DNA from: Kineococcus mangrovi
GTDB lineage: Bacteria; Actinomycetota; Actinomycetes; Actinomycetales; Kineococcaceae
Assembly: GCF_041320705.1 (NCBI RefSeq)
Contig: NZ_JBGGTQ010000007.1
Location: forward strand, 186,001 to 250,000
Reading direction: 5' to 3'
DNA length: 64,000 nucleotides
Below are positions 7,981 to 16,173 of this stretch, piece by piece. The notes under the pieces were generated by a model. That model saw only the letters and a list, made by a program, of their open reading frames with translations, was not told where the DNA came from and made no database searches. Position 1 is the stretch's first letter, and each line of letters begins with the position of its first letter. Position numbers and translations under genes: made by a program.

Positions 7981-9441
7981 TCAGTAGGTGGTGGCGAACC
8001 CGGCGTCGGACCCGGTGTCGGACCCGGCGTCGGCTTCGGTCGGGGCCGGCGGCGGCAGCTGCGGCAGCCCCTTGCGCACGAGGCGGAACGCGAGCTTGAC
8101 CCAGACGACGGCCAGGGCGCCGTAGACGAGGGTGAACGCGGCCAGGGAGGCGGCGACCTCGGCGAAGGTCAGGCCGGGGGAGACGCCGTCGGCGGTCCTG
8201 AACAACCCGAACACGAGCCACGGCTGGCGGGCGGTCTCGGTGAAGATCCACCCGAAGGAGTTCGCGGCCAGGGGCAGCAGCGGCAGCAGGCCGACCGACC
8301 ACAGCAGGCCCTGGGCCAGGCGGTGGTCCGGGCGCAGGACCCGGGACCTCCGGCTCACCCACAGGTGGGCGGCGGCGACGAGCACGGCGAACATGCCCAC
8401 CCCGATCATGAGCCGGAAGCTCCAGAACGCCACGGGGATCCAGGGCACGTAGTCGCCGGGGCCGAACTGCGCGGCGTAGGCGTCCTGCAGGTCCTTCAGC
8501 CCGAGCACCTGCGCCGTGAACGACCCCTTGGCCAGGAAGGACAGGAACCCGGGGACCTCCAGGGAGAAGGTCGGCCGGTCGCTGCCCAGGGGGGCGTAGG
8601 AGAAGATCGAGAACGGCGCGCCGGTCGTCGTGCGGTAGAGCGCCTCGGCGGCGGCCATCTTCATGGGCTGCACCTGGGTGATGACCTTGCCCAGCACGTC
8701 GCCGCTGACCGCGACGAGCCCGCCGCCGGCCAGGGTGGCCCAGGCGCCGAAGCGCGACAGGGTGCGGAAGGCGGCGAACTCGGCGGTGTCCTCGCCGTAC
8801 TGCCCGCGCAGCAGGTGCCAGACGCCGACGGCCATGACGAGGGCGCCGCCGGCCATGACGGCCCCGGCGTAGGTGTGCGGGAACGCGGCGAGGTTGACCT
8901 CGTTGAGCAGCAGTTCGCGGAAGCTGCCCAGGCGGGCCCGGCCGGTCTGCGCGTCGATCGTGTACGCGACGGGGTTCTGCATGAAGGAGTTCGCGGCGAG
9001 GATGACGAAGGCGCTGATGGCGGTGCCGACCGCGACGACCCAGATGGTCCCCAGGTGGACCAGGGCCGGCAGCCGGTCGCGGCCGAACCACCACAGCCCC
9101 AGGAAGGTGGCTTCGAGGAAGAAGGCGAGCATGCCCTCCACGGCGAGGGTGGGGCCGAAGACGTCGCCGTAGAAGCGGGCGAAGGAGCTCCAGGACAGGC
9201 CGAACTGGAACTCCTGGACCAGTCCGGTGACCACGCCGACGGCGAAGGTCGTCATGAGCAGCTTGCCGACGAGCAGGGACAGGCGCCCGTAGGTGTCGTC
9301 GCCCCCGCGTCGGGTCCGGCGCAGGTGCGCCGTCTGCAGCAGGGCGGTGAACAGCGCCAGGCTGATGGACAGCGGCACGAAGAGGTAGTGGTAGAGCGTC
9401 GTCACCGCGAACTGCAGCCGGGTGAGGTCCTCGATGGTCAC
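7981..9441 (-). CDS. cydA: Cytochrome bd oxidase subunit I
   Basis: CydA, 486 residues, carries the haems and the quinol site of cytochrome bd. The opening LTRLQFAVTTLYHYLFVPLSISLAL contains the His that ligates haem. The Q-loop region is short, so this is the short-Q-loop type, and the usual GRQPW signature appears as ARQPW. The GTG start at 9441 has GGAGG a few bases upstream. Its upstream region is filled with BlaI-type operator repeats shared with the divergent blaI gene, which suggests control by that repressor. Confidence 0.95.
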   Translation of the reverse strand: MTIEDLTRLQFAVTTLYHYLFVPLSISLALFTALLQTAHLRRTRRGGDDTYGRLSLLVGKLLMTTFAVGVVTGLVQEFQFGLSWSSFARFYGDVFGPTLAVEGMLAFFLEATFLGLWWFGRDRLPALVHLGTIWVVAVGTAISAFVILAANSFMQNPVAYTIDAQTGRARLGSFRELLLNEVNLAAFPHTYAGAVMAGGALVMAVGVWHLLRGQYGEDTAEFAAFRTLSRFGAWATLAGGGLVAVSGDVLGKVITQVQPMKMAAAEALYRTTTGAPFSIFSYAPLGSDRPTFSLEVPGFLSFLAKGSFTAQVLGLKDLQDAYAAQFGPGDYVPWIPVAFWSFRLMIGVGMFAVLVAAAHLWVSRRSRVLRPDHRLAQGLLWSVGLLPLLPLAANSFGWIFTETARQPWLVFGLFRTADGVSPGLTFAEVAASLAAFTLVYGALAVVWVKLAFRLVRKGLPQLPPPAPTEADAGSDTGSDAGFATTY

Positions 9442-9455
9442 GTCCTCCGCCTTCC

Positions 9456-9504
9456 TACGACATCCTGTCGTAATACGACCAACTGTAGTACTTGTGTCGG
9501 TAGT
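9456..9504. promoter_or_regulatory. Array of BlaI-type operator dyads between cydA and blaI
   Basis: TACGACATCCTGTCGTA (9456-9472) is a perfect 7+7 inverted repeat with a 3-base spacer. TACGACCAACTGTAGTA (9474-9490) has the same geometry with two changes. A looser third copy starts at 9488 (TACTTGTGTCGGTAGTA). BlaI/MecI/CopY repressors bind dyads built from TAC(A/G)nnTGTA-like halves, and a BlaI gene is adjacent, so autoregulation plus control of the cyd operon is likely. Confidence 0.7.
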
Positions 9505-9536
9505 ACGACGACTCGCGTTCGGCAGTGTGTTTGACG

Positions 9537-9542
9537 TAACAT
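9537..9542 (+). promoter_or_regulatory. -10 element for leaderless blaI
   Basis: TAACAT ends 6 bases before the GTG start of blaI, and no ribosome site is visible. This TANNNT plus 6-7 nt spacing is the usual arrangement of leaderless actinobacterial genes. The next gene shows the same pattern (TAGGTT at 9969-9974, then 7 nt, then GTG). No convincing -35 is seen. Confidence 0.5.
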
Positions 9543-9548
9543 CAACCC

Positions 9549-9938
9549 GTGGCCCTGGGAGAACTCGAACGCGACGTCATGGACCGCCTGTGGGCGGCCG
9601 GGGAGCCGCTGACCGTGCGCGAGGTCCACGAGCAGCTCGCCGAGCACCGCAAGATCGCGTACACGACCGTCATGACCGTCCTGGACCGGCTCGCCAAGAA
9701 GCACGTCGTGCGCCAGGAGCGCGAGGGGCGGGCCTTCCGCTACACCCCCGTCGCCTCCCGCGAGCAGATGGTCGCCGAGCTCATGCTCGACGCCCTCGGC
9801 GGGGTCCCGACGGTCGACGACCGGCAGGCCGCGCTCGTCCACTTCATCGGCGGCGTCTCGCCCGCCGAGGCCGCCGCGCTGCGCGAGGCCCTGGACGCCG
9901 TGGCCCCCGACCGGGGGCCCGCGACCCCCTCGGCCTGA
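9549..9938 (+). CDS. blaI: BlaI/MecI/CopY family repressor
   Basis: This 129-residue winged-helix repressor has the family pattern LGELERDVMDRLWAAGEPLTVREVHEQL then KIAYTTVMTVLDRLAKKHVVRQEREGRAFRYTPV, with a C-terminal dimerisation helix region. Family members are dimers that fall off DNA when cleaved by a paired membrane metallopeptidase. Such a peptidase (M56) follows 43 bases downstream. Here the divergent target is cytochrome bd rather than a beta-lactamase. Mycobacterium tuberculosis BlaI is a precedent for respiratory targets of this family. The gene is probably leaderless. Confidence 0.88.
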   Translation: MALGELERDVMDRLWAAGEPLTVREVHEQLAEHRKIAYTTVMTVLDRLAKKHVVRQEREGRAFRYTPVASREQMVAELMLDALGGVPTVDDRQAALVHFIGGVSPAEAAALREALDAVAPDRGPATPSA

Positions 9939-9981
9939 GTCGTGCCGACGTCCCGGCCCCGGACGCCGTAGGTTCGGACCC

Positions 9982-10911
9982 GTGACAGCCGTCTGGTTCG
10001 CAGCACTGGGGCTGCTCCTGGCGGGCCCCGTCCCGGCGCTCCTGGCGCGCGCGCGGTGGACCTGGCAGGTCCCGCGCGCCGCCCTCGTCCTGTGGCAGGC
10101 CATCGCCCTCGGCGCGGTCCTGGCCACCCTCGGCGCGGGTCTGGCCTCGCTGTCGCTGCTGTTCACCGAGGAGCCCGGGTTCCCCTTCCTGGAACGCCAC
10201 GGCGTCGTCCAGACGACCCTCATCGGCCTGGGCTCGACCCTCGTCGCCGTCGTCACCGTCCGGTTCTGGGTCGTCGCCACCCTCGTCGGCATCCGGACCC
10301 GGCGCCGTCGCAACCGGCACCGCGACCTGGTGGACCTGCTGCACCGCAACGAGTCCGTCTCCGAGGTCGACGCCGCGCTGCTGTCCGGCACCGGCGTGCG
10401 GGTCCTGGCCGGACCCGGCCGGGTCGCCTACTGCGTGCCCGGCGTCCGCTCCCGCGTCGTCGTCTCCGACGCCATGCTCGCCTCCTTGACCGCCGAGGAG
10501 GTGCGCGCCGTCCTGGCCCACGAACGGGCCCACCTGCGCGCCCGCCACGACCTGGTCCTGGAGGGGTTCACGGCCCTGCACGCCGCCTTCCCCCGCGTGG
10601 TGTCCAGCCAGGCCGCGCTGGACTCGGTGCGCCTGCTGGTGGAGATGCTCGCCGACGACGCCGCCCGCCGCCACGCCGGCTCCCAGCCGCTGGCCCGGGC
10701 CCTGGTGGCCCTCGCCGGGGCCCCCGACTCCGGGCAGGAGATGCCCGTCGGGTCGGCCGCCCTGGCCCGGGTGCGGCGCCTGGGCGCGCGCCCGCCGCGC
10801 CGGGGGCTGTCCGCCCTCACCTACGCGGCCGCCGCGGTCGTCCTGGGCGGGCCCACGCTGGCCATCGCCGTCCCCTGGCTGCAGGCCAGCTACCGCGCGC
10901 TGACCCGCTGA
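9982..10911 (+). CDS. M56 family (BlaR1-like) membrane metallopeptidase
   Basis: The 309-residue protein has membrane helices at both ends and a zinc protease motif HERAH (residues 180-184) within VLAHERAHLRARHD. The M56 family includes BlaR1/MecR1, which cleave or trigger cleavage of BlaI/MecI. Unlike BlaR1 it has no extracellular penicillin-binding domain; the protein ends soon after the last helix, so its signal is unlikely to be a beta-lactam. The GTG start has TAGGTT 7 nt upstream, indicating a leaderless message. Its 3' end overlaps the convergent acyltransferase gene by 22 bases. Confidence 0.86.
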   Translation: MTAVWFAALGLLLAGPVPALLARARWTWQVPRAALVLWQAIALGAVLATLGAGLASLSLLFTEEPGFPFLERHGVVQTTLIGLGSTLVAVVTVRFWVVATLVGIRTRRRRNRHRDLVDLLHRNESVSEVDAALLSGTGVRVLAGPGRVAYCVPGVRSRVVVSDAMLASLTAEEVRAVLAHERAHLRARHDLVLEGFTALHAAFPRVVSSQAALDSVRLLVEMLADDAARRHAGSQPLARALVALAGAPDSGQEMPVGSAALARVRRLGARPPRRGLSALTYAAAAVVLGGPTLAIAVPWLQASYRALTR

Positions 10912-12041
10912 GCGCGGTCCACGACGGTGACCGCGGGGCCCAGGAGGGCCGCAGCGGCCGCGGGACGGTGCACCACCACCCGCGGTTCGAAGCGGCTGAC
11001 GGTCAGCAGCGTCTCCGGTGCCACCCCCGTCATCCAGTCCACGACCTGCACGGCCGGGTCGGCGAACGCGTGCTGCAGGACGGTGTGCTCCAGCAGGCGG
11101 CCGGGGGAGTAGCGCGCCCACCGCGTCACGAAGCGGCCCTCGAAGACGCCGTAGCGCCCCCCCTCCGGCACCCCGACCACGTAGGCGGCCAGCTCCCCGT
11201 CCAGGTGCAGCGTCGCCAGCTCGCGCCGCCCCGCCTCCCCCAGCGCGGCCAGCCGGTCCAGCCAGGTGCGCCGGCCCGCGGGCGTGTCCAGGGGGCAGGC
11301 CAGCGCGTGCGCGGCGTCGCGGTCGCGGTAGGCGGCCTCGATCTCCGGCAGCGCCGCGGCGAAGGCGTCCGGGTCCCGGCTGAGGCGGACCTGCACCCCG
11401 ACCCCGTCCGTGGCGAGCCGGTTCGCCGTCTTGCGCAGGTTCTTGCGCATCCCGGCGCTGACCAGGTGCGTCCCCTCGGCGGGACGCTCGACCACCGGGA
11501 CGGGCAGCCCGGCGGCGAGGTCCGCCCCGGCCGCGGCCGCCAGGGCCCGCACGGCCGGGGTGTCCGGCAGGCCGGCCAGCTCCAGGGCGCTCCCGCGCGC
11601 GTCGGCACCGGCCGCCAGGGCGGTCCCCAGCGGGCCGGCCAGGGACAGGGCCGTGCGGGCGACGTCGCCGGACGCGCGCAGGCCCGGCGTGGTCAGCATG
11701 CCGCTGCGGTACCCCCCGCCCCCGCTGAGCAGACCGCTGCGCGCGCCCGCGTCGTCGACCCGGTCGGCCAGGACGGCCAGCCCCCACGCCGCGCCGTCGC
11801 GGACCAGCACGGCCCACACGGCGGCCGGTGCGGCGGCCGCCGCGGCGCGCCGCACCCACGCGGGTGAGGCGGTGACGGGGTCACCCGCCGCGGCCTGCGC
11901 GGGAACGGGGGAGTGCGCGCCCAGGAGGGACTCGAGCAGGGTCAGGACCGCGTCGCGGCCCTCGACGAGCTCACCCCGGGCCGGGGGCTCAGCCGGGACC
12001 AGGGGGAGGTGGGCGGGGCGGAACTGCTGGGGGATGCTCAC
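10890..12041 (-). CDS. BioF2/CelD-type GNAT acyltransferase
   Basis: The protein has 383 residues from the GTG at 12041, which forms a GTGA overlap with the stop of the GGDEF-EAL gene. A longer upstream frame exists but is arginine/proline junk. The C-terminal half has the pattern MRKNLRKTANRLATDGV, then IEAAYRDRDAAH, then LATLHLDGELAAYVVGV, typical of the GNAT_6/CelD group found in exopolysaccharide and cell-envelope operons. The exact acceptor is unknown. Being translationally coupled to a c-di-GMP enzyme suggests an envelope or matrix product under c-di-GMP control. Confidence 0.7.
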   Translation of the reverse strand: MSIPQQFRPAHLPLVPAEPPARGELVEGRDAVLTLLESLLGAHSPVPAQAAAGDPVTASPAWVRRAAAAAAPAAVWAVLVRDGAAWGLAVLADRVDDAGARSGLLSGGGGYRSGMLTTPGLRASGDVARTALSLAGPLGTALAAGADARGSALELAGLPDTPAVRALAAAAGADLAAGLPVPVVERPAEGTHLVSAGMRKNLRKTANRLATDGVGVQVRLSRDPDAFAAALPEIEAAYRDRDAAHALACPLDTPAGRRTWLDRLAALGEAGRRELATLHLDGELAAYVVGVPEGGRYGVFEGRFVTRWARYSPGRLLEHTVLQHAFADPAVQVVDWMTGVAPETLLTVSRFEPRVVVHRPAAAAALLGPAVTVVDRAQRVSAR

Positions 12042-14407
12042 GAGAACTCTCCGGCCGGGGCCTGGGCGGGAACGGTGACGGGGGTGCGGTCGGGGACGAG
12101 GGCGTCGGGGACGAGGGCGTCGGGGACGTCGGGGACCTCGGGGAGAGCGGCGTCGTGCCGGGCCAGCCACTCCTGCAGGTCCGCCGCGGGCAGCGCCTTG
12201 GCGTACAGCCAGCCCTGGACGACGTCGCACCCGGCGGCGGCGAGCTCGCGGCGGGTCTCCTCGTCCTCCACGCCCTCGGCGACCAGCCGCAGGCCCAGGG
12301 AGTGGGCCAGCCCGATCGTGGAGCGGACGATGGCCAGCGCCCGCGGGTCACCGGTGAGGTCGGTCAGGAACGACTTGTCGAGCTTGAGGTCGTCGATGGG
12401 CAGTTCCCGCAGGTACGCCAGGGAGGAGTACCCCGTGCCGTAGTCGTCGACGGCGACACGGATCCCCCTGCGCCGCAAGCCGTCCAAGATCCCCTGCACG
12501 CGCACGCGGTCGGCCATGAGGAAGTCCTCGGTGATCTCGATCTCCAGCAGCCGCGCCGGCAGCCCGCGCTCGGCGAGCATCGCGCACACGCGGTCCGGCA
12601 GCGTCGCGTCCCCCAGGGAGGAGGCCGACAGGTTCACCGCGACGGCCAGCGGACGCCCCGCCGCCGCCCACGCGACGGCCTGGTCCAGCGCCTGCTCCAG
12701 CACCGCCTGCGTCATGGCCTCCATGAGCCCGGCCGTCTCGACGACGGACAGGAACGCGTCGGGGAACAACAGCCCCCGGCGCGGGTGCCGCCAGCGCACG
12801 AGCGCCTCGACACCGTCCACCGCCCCCGAGGCCACGTCGACCTTCGGCTGGTAGTGCAGGACCATCCGGCGGGCGGCGATGTCGGCGCGCAACAGCTCGG
12901 CGGTCTCCAGCCGCTCCCCGGAGGCGAACTCGTCGACGTCGGCGACGTAGGCGAAGGTGCCCAGGTGCCGGGTCTTGGCGTGGTACATCGCCACGTCCGC
13001 CTGCCGCAGCAGCGTCGACAGCTCCGCGGCGCTCGCGGGCAGCACCGAGACGCCGATGCTGGCGCGCGCCCGCACCTGCACGCCCTCCAGGCCGTAGGCC
13101 CCGTGCAGCGCCTCGTGCACGTCGTCGGCCAGCGCCAGGGCCTGCGCCCGCGAGGCGCCGGCGCGCAGGACGGCGAACTCGTCCCCGCCCAGGCGCACCA
13201 CGACCGTGCGGGGGGTGGCGCAGACCCCCTGCACGCGCCGGGCGACGTCGGCCAGCAGCGAGTCCCCGGCCTGGTGCCCCAGGCTGTCGTTGACCTCCTT
13301 GAACCCGTCGAGGTCCAGCAGGAGCAGCGCGACGGTCTCCTCCGGTGCGCAGCCGGCGAGCAGGTCGGGGGTGCGCCGGTACAGGGCGCGCCGGTTGGCC
13401 AGGCCCGTCAGCTCGTCGGTCAGGGCGAGCTCGCGGTGCTCGGCGAGCCGGGTCACGTCGCGCAGCGTGATGACCAGCCGGGCCAGCGCGGTGACCACGG
13501 TGGCCGCGGCCACGGCGACGGCGGCGGGGTGCAGCGGGACGCGGTGGTCCACGACGAGGACGGCGAGGGCGACGGTGGTGGCCAGCACCGGGATGGACAG
13601 CAGCGCCCACGCCGGCAGCCGGGGCCCGGTGGGCGCGGGCGTCCAGCCGGGGGTGAAGCCCATGAGCACGACGCCGAGGACCCAGACCCCGTCGGTGGGG
13701 CCGCCGGGGACGTAGGTGCCCTGCGCGGTGGCGAACAGGTAGACGACGTCGGCGACGACGAAGACGACCAGCCCGGCGGCCAGCAGCCACAGGCCCCGCG
13801 GCGGGCGCCAGCCGAACAGGGACAGGACCGCCGCCAGGACCGCGAGCAGGACCAGGTCCAGGGCGGGGTAGGCCGACGTGGTGGCCACGGCGGCCCAGCT
13901 GCCCTCGGCCGAGACGATGGGACCGATGACGGCGGCGGCGGCCACGGACCCGACGGCCAGGGCGCCGACCACGCCGTCCAGCCACAGGCTGCGGACGTGG
14001 CGGCTGTCGCGGTACCTGGCCAGCAGGATGAGGGCGACGAAGACCAGCGGGTAGAACAGCAGGAAGCCCGCGTCGGCACCGGAGGGGTACGGCGGGTCGG
14101 TCAGGGGCCGCACGAGGATCGTCCAGAACACGTTGCCCGAGCCGTAGGCCGCCAGGGCCGCGCTCAGCAGGTAGCCGCCGCGGCGGGGGCCCTGGGTCGA
14201 CAGCGTGCGCACCAGGCACAGCGCGGCCGCTGACTCGTAGGCCAGGTTGTTCAGGACGCCGTCCAGCAGCAGCGAGTAGCCCGGCGCGGGGCGCACCCCG
14301 GGGACCGTGGAGACGACGAAGGCGGCCGGCACGAGCAGCAGCAGCACGTGCAGCGCCCGCTGCCAGCGCAGCGGCAGCACCGGGTGGTGCCCGTCGGTAG
14401 AGCTCAC
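12038..14407 (-). CDS. Membrane GGDEF-EAL cyclic-di-GMP protein
   Basis: This 789-residue protein has an N-terminal block of about nine membrane helices (residues 15-310). A GGDEF domain follows with an intact RLGGDEF motif (about residue 407), then an EAL domain with GVEALVRWRHP (about 532), DDYGTGYSSL and KLDKSFL. Both active sites look complete, so it could both make and degrade c-di-GMP. The C terminus holds a short repeat PDALVPDALVPD. The GTG start has AGGAGG 6-7 bases upstream. A weak sigma-28-like element lies upstream, and it is translationally coupled to the acyltransferase gene. Confidence 0.9.
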   Translation of the reverse strand: MSSTDGHHPVLPLRWQRALHVLLLLVPAAFVVSTVPGVRPAPGYSLLLDGVLNNLAYESAAALCLVRTLSTQGPRRGGYLLSAALAAYGSGNVFWTILVRPLTDPPYPSGADAGFLLFYPLVFVALILLARYRDSRHVRSLWLDGVVGALAVGSVAAAAVIGPIVSAEGSWAAVATTSAYPALDLVLLAVLAAVLSLFGWRPPRGLWLLAAGLVVFVVADVVYLFATAQGTYVPGGPTDGVWVLGVVLMGFTPGWTPAPTGPRLPAWALLSIPVLATTVALAVLVVDHRVPLHPAAVAVAAATVVTALARLVITLRDVTRLAEHRELALTDELTGLANRRALYRRTPDLLAGCAPEETVALLLLDLDGFKEVNDSLGHQAGDSLLADVARRVQGVCATPRTVVVRLGGDEFAVLRAGASRAQALALADDVHEALHGAYGLEGVQVRARASIGVSVLPASAAELSTLLRQADVAMYHAKTRHLGTFAYVADVDEFASGERLETAELLRADIAARRMVLHYQPKVDVASGAVDGVEALVRWRHPRRGLLFPDAFLSVVETAGLMEAMTQAVLEQALDQAVAWAAAGRPLAVAVNLSASSLGDATLPDRVCAMLAERGLPARLLEIEITEDFLMADRVRVQGILDGLRRRGIRVAVDDYGTGYSSLAYLRELPIDDLKLDKSFLTDLTGDPRALAIVRSTIGLAHSLGLRLVAEGVEDEETRRELAAAGCDVVQGWLYAKALPAADLQEWLARHDAALPEVPDVPDALVPDALVPDRTPVTVPAQAPAGEFS

Positions 14408-14432
14408 GACATCCTCCTGGGGTCACAGGAGT

Positions 14433-14460
14433 TCTCGGTTGCCCCCGTGCACGACTCGAC
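14433..14460 (-). promoter_or_regulatory. Sigma-28-like promoter of the GGDEF-EAL operon
   Basis: On the minus strand GTCGAG (14455-14460) is followed after 16 bases by CCGAGA (14433-14438). It matches the local CTCAAG-N16-CCGANN pattern at four of six -35 bases and at the fixed -10 core. A CGAACGGGTG motif lies upstream at 14465-14474. Confidence 0.45.
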
Positions 14461-14545
14461 CCGCCGAACGGGTGTCGGTGCCCGATCCGGCACCCGGCCC
14501 CGGGCTCGATCCCGGGCCCGATCCCGGTCTCGGCCGGTCGCCCGC

Positions 14546-15388
14546 TCAGCCCAGGGCGCAGAGCACGGCGCCGAGCAGCACGAGGACGACCGCGCCCTTC
14601 TGGACCCCGCTGAGCCGTTCGCCGTGGACCTGCCGGGCCAGCAGGATCGTCACCGCCGGGTACAGGGAGGCCAGCACCGCCACGACGCTGACCAGCCCGG
14701 AGGTCGAGGCCAGCGCGAACGCCGCGGTCGCGCCCAGGTCCAGGACGCCCAGGGCCAGCAGCACCGGCAGGTCGCGGCCGGCGACCGCGGGCGCGCTGCG
14801 CGCGGTCGCGGCCGCGGCCACGACGACCACGACGAGGGAGGACAGCCGCATCCCCAGCAGCGCACCGGCCACGGAGGTCTCGCTGGCCCGGGCCAGCGCG
14901 TACACCTCCACGCCGAACAGCAGCGCGGCCAGCGCCGCGAGCCCCACAGCCGCCACCGGGGTGCGCCCGCTGCCGGACAGCTCCGGGCCCGCGGCGCCCA
15001 CGACGCCGACGAGGGCCAGCGCGGCCCCGGCCAGGGCCACGGCCCCGGGGCGCTCACCGGTCAGGACGGCCGCCGCGACCGGCACGAGCATCCCGCAGGA
15101 GGCGACGGGGGCGACGACGCCCATCGTGCCGCGGGCCAGGGCCGTGTAGAGGGCACCCATCGCCCCCGCCCACGTGAGGCCGGCCAGCACCGACCAGCCC
15201 AGCCACGCCCCGGCACCCACGTGCGCGAGCCGGCCGGTGGCCAGCAGGAAGGCCAGCAGCACGAGCGCGGACAGGACCTGGGACACGGCCAGGACCTGCA
15301 CGGCGCGCAGCCGGCGGCTGACGCTGCCGCCCAGGAAGTCCGAGCTGCCCCACAGGACGCTGGCCAGCAGGGCCAGACCGGCGCTCAC
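14546..15388 (-). CDS. EamA/DMT family permease
   Basis: The protein has 280 residues and about ten membrane helices arranged as two EamA repeats, the drug/metabolite transporter fold. The first helix is ALLASVLWGSSDFLGG, the common DMT opening. The GTG at 15388 is chosen because the frame upstream is Arg/Pro-rich and has no hydrophobic start. No clear ribosome site is visible. The substrate cannot be told from sequence. A poor sigma-28-like element lies about 75 bases upstream. Confidence 0.82.
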   Translation of the reverse strand: MSAGLALLASVLWGSSDFLGGSVSRRLRAVQVLAVSQVLSALVLLAFLLATGRLAHVGAGAWLGWSVLAGLTWAGAMGALYTALARGTMGVVAPVASCGMLVPVAAAVLTGERPGAVALAGAALALVGVVGAAGPELSGSGRTPVAAVGLAALAALLFGVEVYALARASETSVAGALLGMRLSSLVVVVVAAAATARSAPAVAGRDLPVLLALGVLDLGATAAFALASTSGLVSVVAVLASLYPAVTILLARQVHGERLSGVQKGAVVLVLLGAVLCALG

Positions 15389-15463
15389 GGCTGCGGGCGG
15401 GAGGGACGGGGGACCGGGTGAGGGGCCGGGCGGGGGGACGGGCAGGGGGCGCGCACGGGGTCT

Positions 15464-15491
15464 CCTCGACCACCGCGCACGCCCCCTTGAG
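15464..15491 (-). promoter_or_regulatory. Weak sigma-28-like element upstream of the DMT permease
   Basis: On the minus strand a perfect CTCAAG (15486-15491) is followed 16 bases later by TCGAGG (15464-15469), which deviates from the CCGANN core at its first base. Confidence 0.3.
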
Positions 15492-15524
15492 CGTCCGCGC
15501 CCCGCTGTGGCGGGACTCACCCCC

Positions 15525-15570
15525 CGCGTCACTCACCTCCCGCGTCGCTCACCTCCGCGTCGGTGACGGG
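15525..15570. repeat. Three degenerate 15-16 bp tandem repeats
   Basis: Units CGCGTCACTCACCTCC, CGCGTCGCTCACCTC and CGCGTCGGTGACGGG run head to tail between the DMT gene and the stop of the small membrane-protein gene. The third copy is the most divergent. They could be an operator array or a slippage product. Confidence 0.5.
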
Positions 15571-15588
15571 TCGGCGCCGGTGCGGGTC

Positions 15589-16173
15589 TCACGACTGGAT
15601 CAGGTACAGCTCCAGCTGGACGACCCCGGCGCGGGGGGACTGGGCGTTGACGGCCCGCCAGAAGTCGCGCTTGGCGGACCCGGCGAACACCTCGGGCGCG
15701 GCGGCGTCGAGCTGGGCGTTGACCCGCCGGGCCAGCGCCGTGCCGGCGGCGGGGTCACCGGCCGTCCCGAAGGTCAGGACGAAGGCGGCGCGCCGGCCCT
15801 GGGCGGCCAGGTCCCCCACGGCGGCCGCGACCGAGGCGCGGACCTCGTCGTCGTTCGAGCCGTCGACGAGCACCTCCAGGACGACCGGGGCCTGCGCCAC
15901 CCCGGCCGGCATCGACGGCACGGGCTCGGGGGCCGGGGCGGTCACCGTCACCGTCGGGGCGGGCGTGGCCGTGGGGGCCGCGGTGGCGACCGCGGCGGCG
16001 GCCGCGGGGGCCTCGACACCGGCGTGCACGGCCCCGCCGGCAGCCAGGCCGATGATCGTCAGCGCCAGGAGGGCGTCGGCGAAGACCCAGCCGGCCAGGC
16101 CGACGGTGCCGTTCTCACCGCGCTGCGAGCGCAGCGCGGGACGCAGCGGGACCCGCGGGCCCGGGCGCCTCAC
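15589..16173 (-). CDS. Small single-TM protein with MotB-like (F/Y)AD helix; partner of the coiled-coil protein
   Basis: The protein has 194 residues. A short basic N terminus leads into GWVFADALLALTIIGLAAGG, one membrane helix with an acidic residue (D33) at its start. MotB in this same window has SYADMLTVLMALF with D29 in the same place. A Pro/Thr/Ala linker and a compact ~100-residue extracellular domain ending in QLELYLIQS follow. The domain is not recognisably OmpA-like. It overlaps the large upstream gene as GTGA, so the two are made together. I do not recognise the family; a stator-like or TolR-like role is inference from the helix only. Confidence 0.6.
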   Translation of the reverse strand: MRRPGPRVPLRPALRSQRGENGTVGLAGWVFADALLALTIIGLAAGGAVHAGVEAPAAAAAVATAAPTATPAPTVTVTAPAPEPVPSMPAGVAQAPVVLEVLVDGSNDDEVRASVAAAVGDLAAQGRRAAFVLTFGTAGDPAAGTALARRVNAQLDAAAPEVFAGSAKRDFWRAVNAQSPRAGVVQLELYLIQS

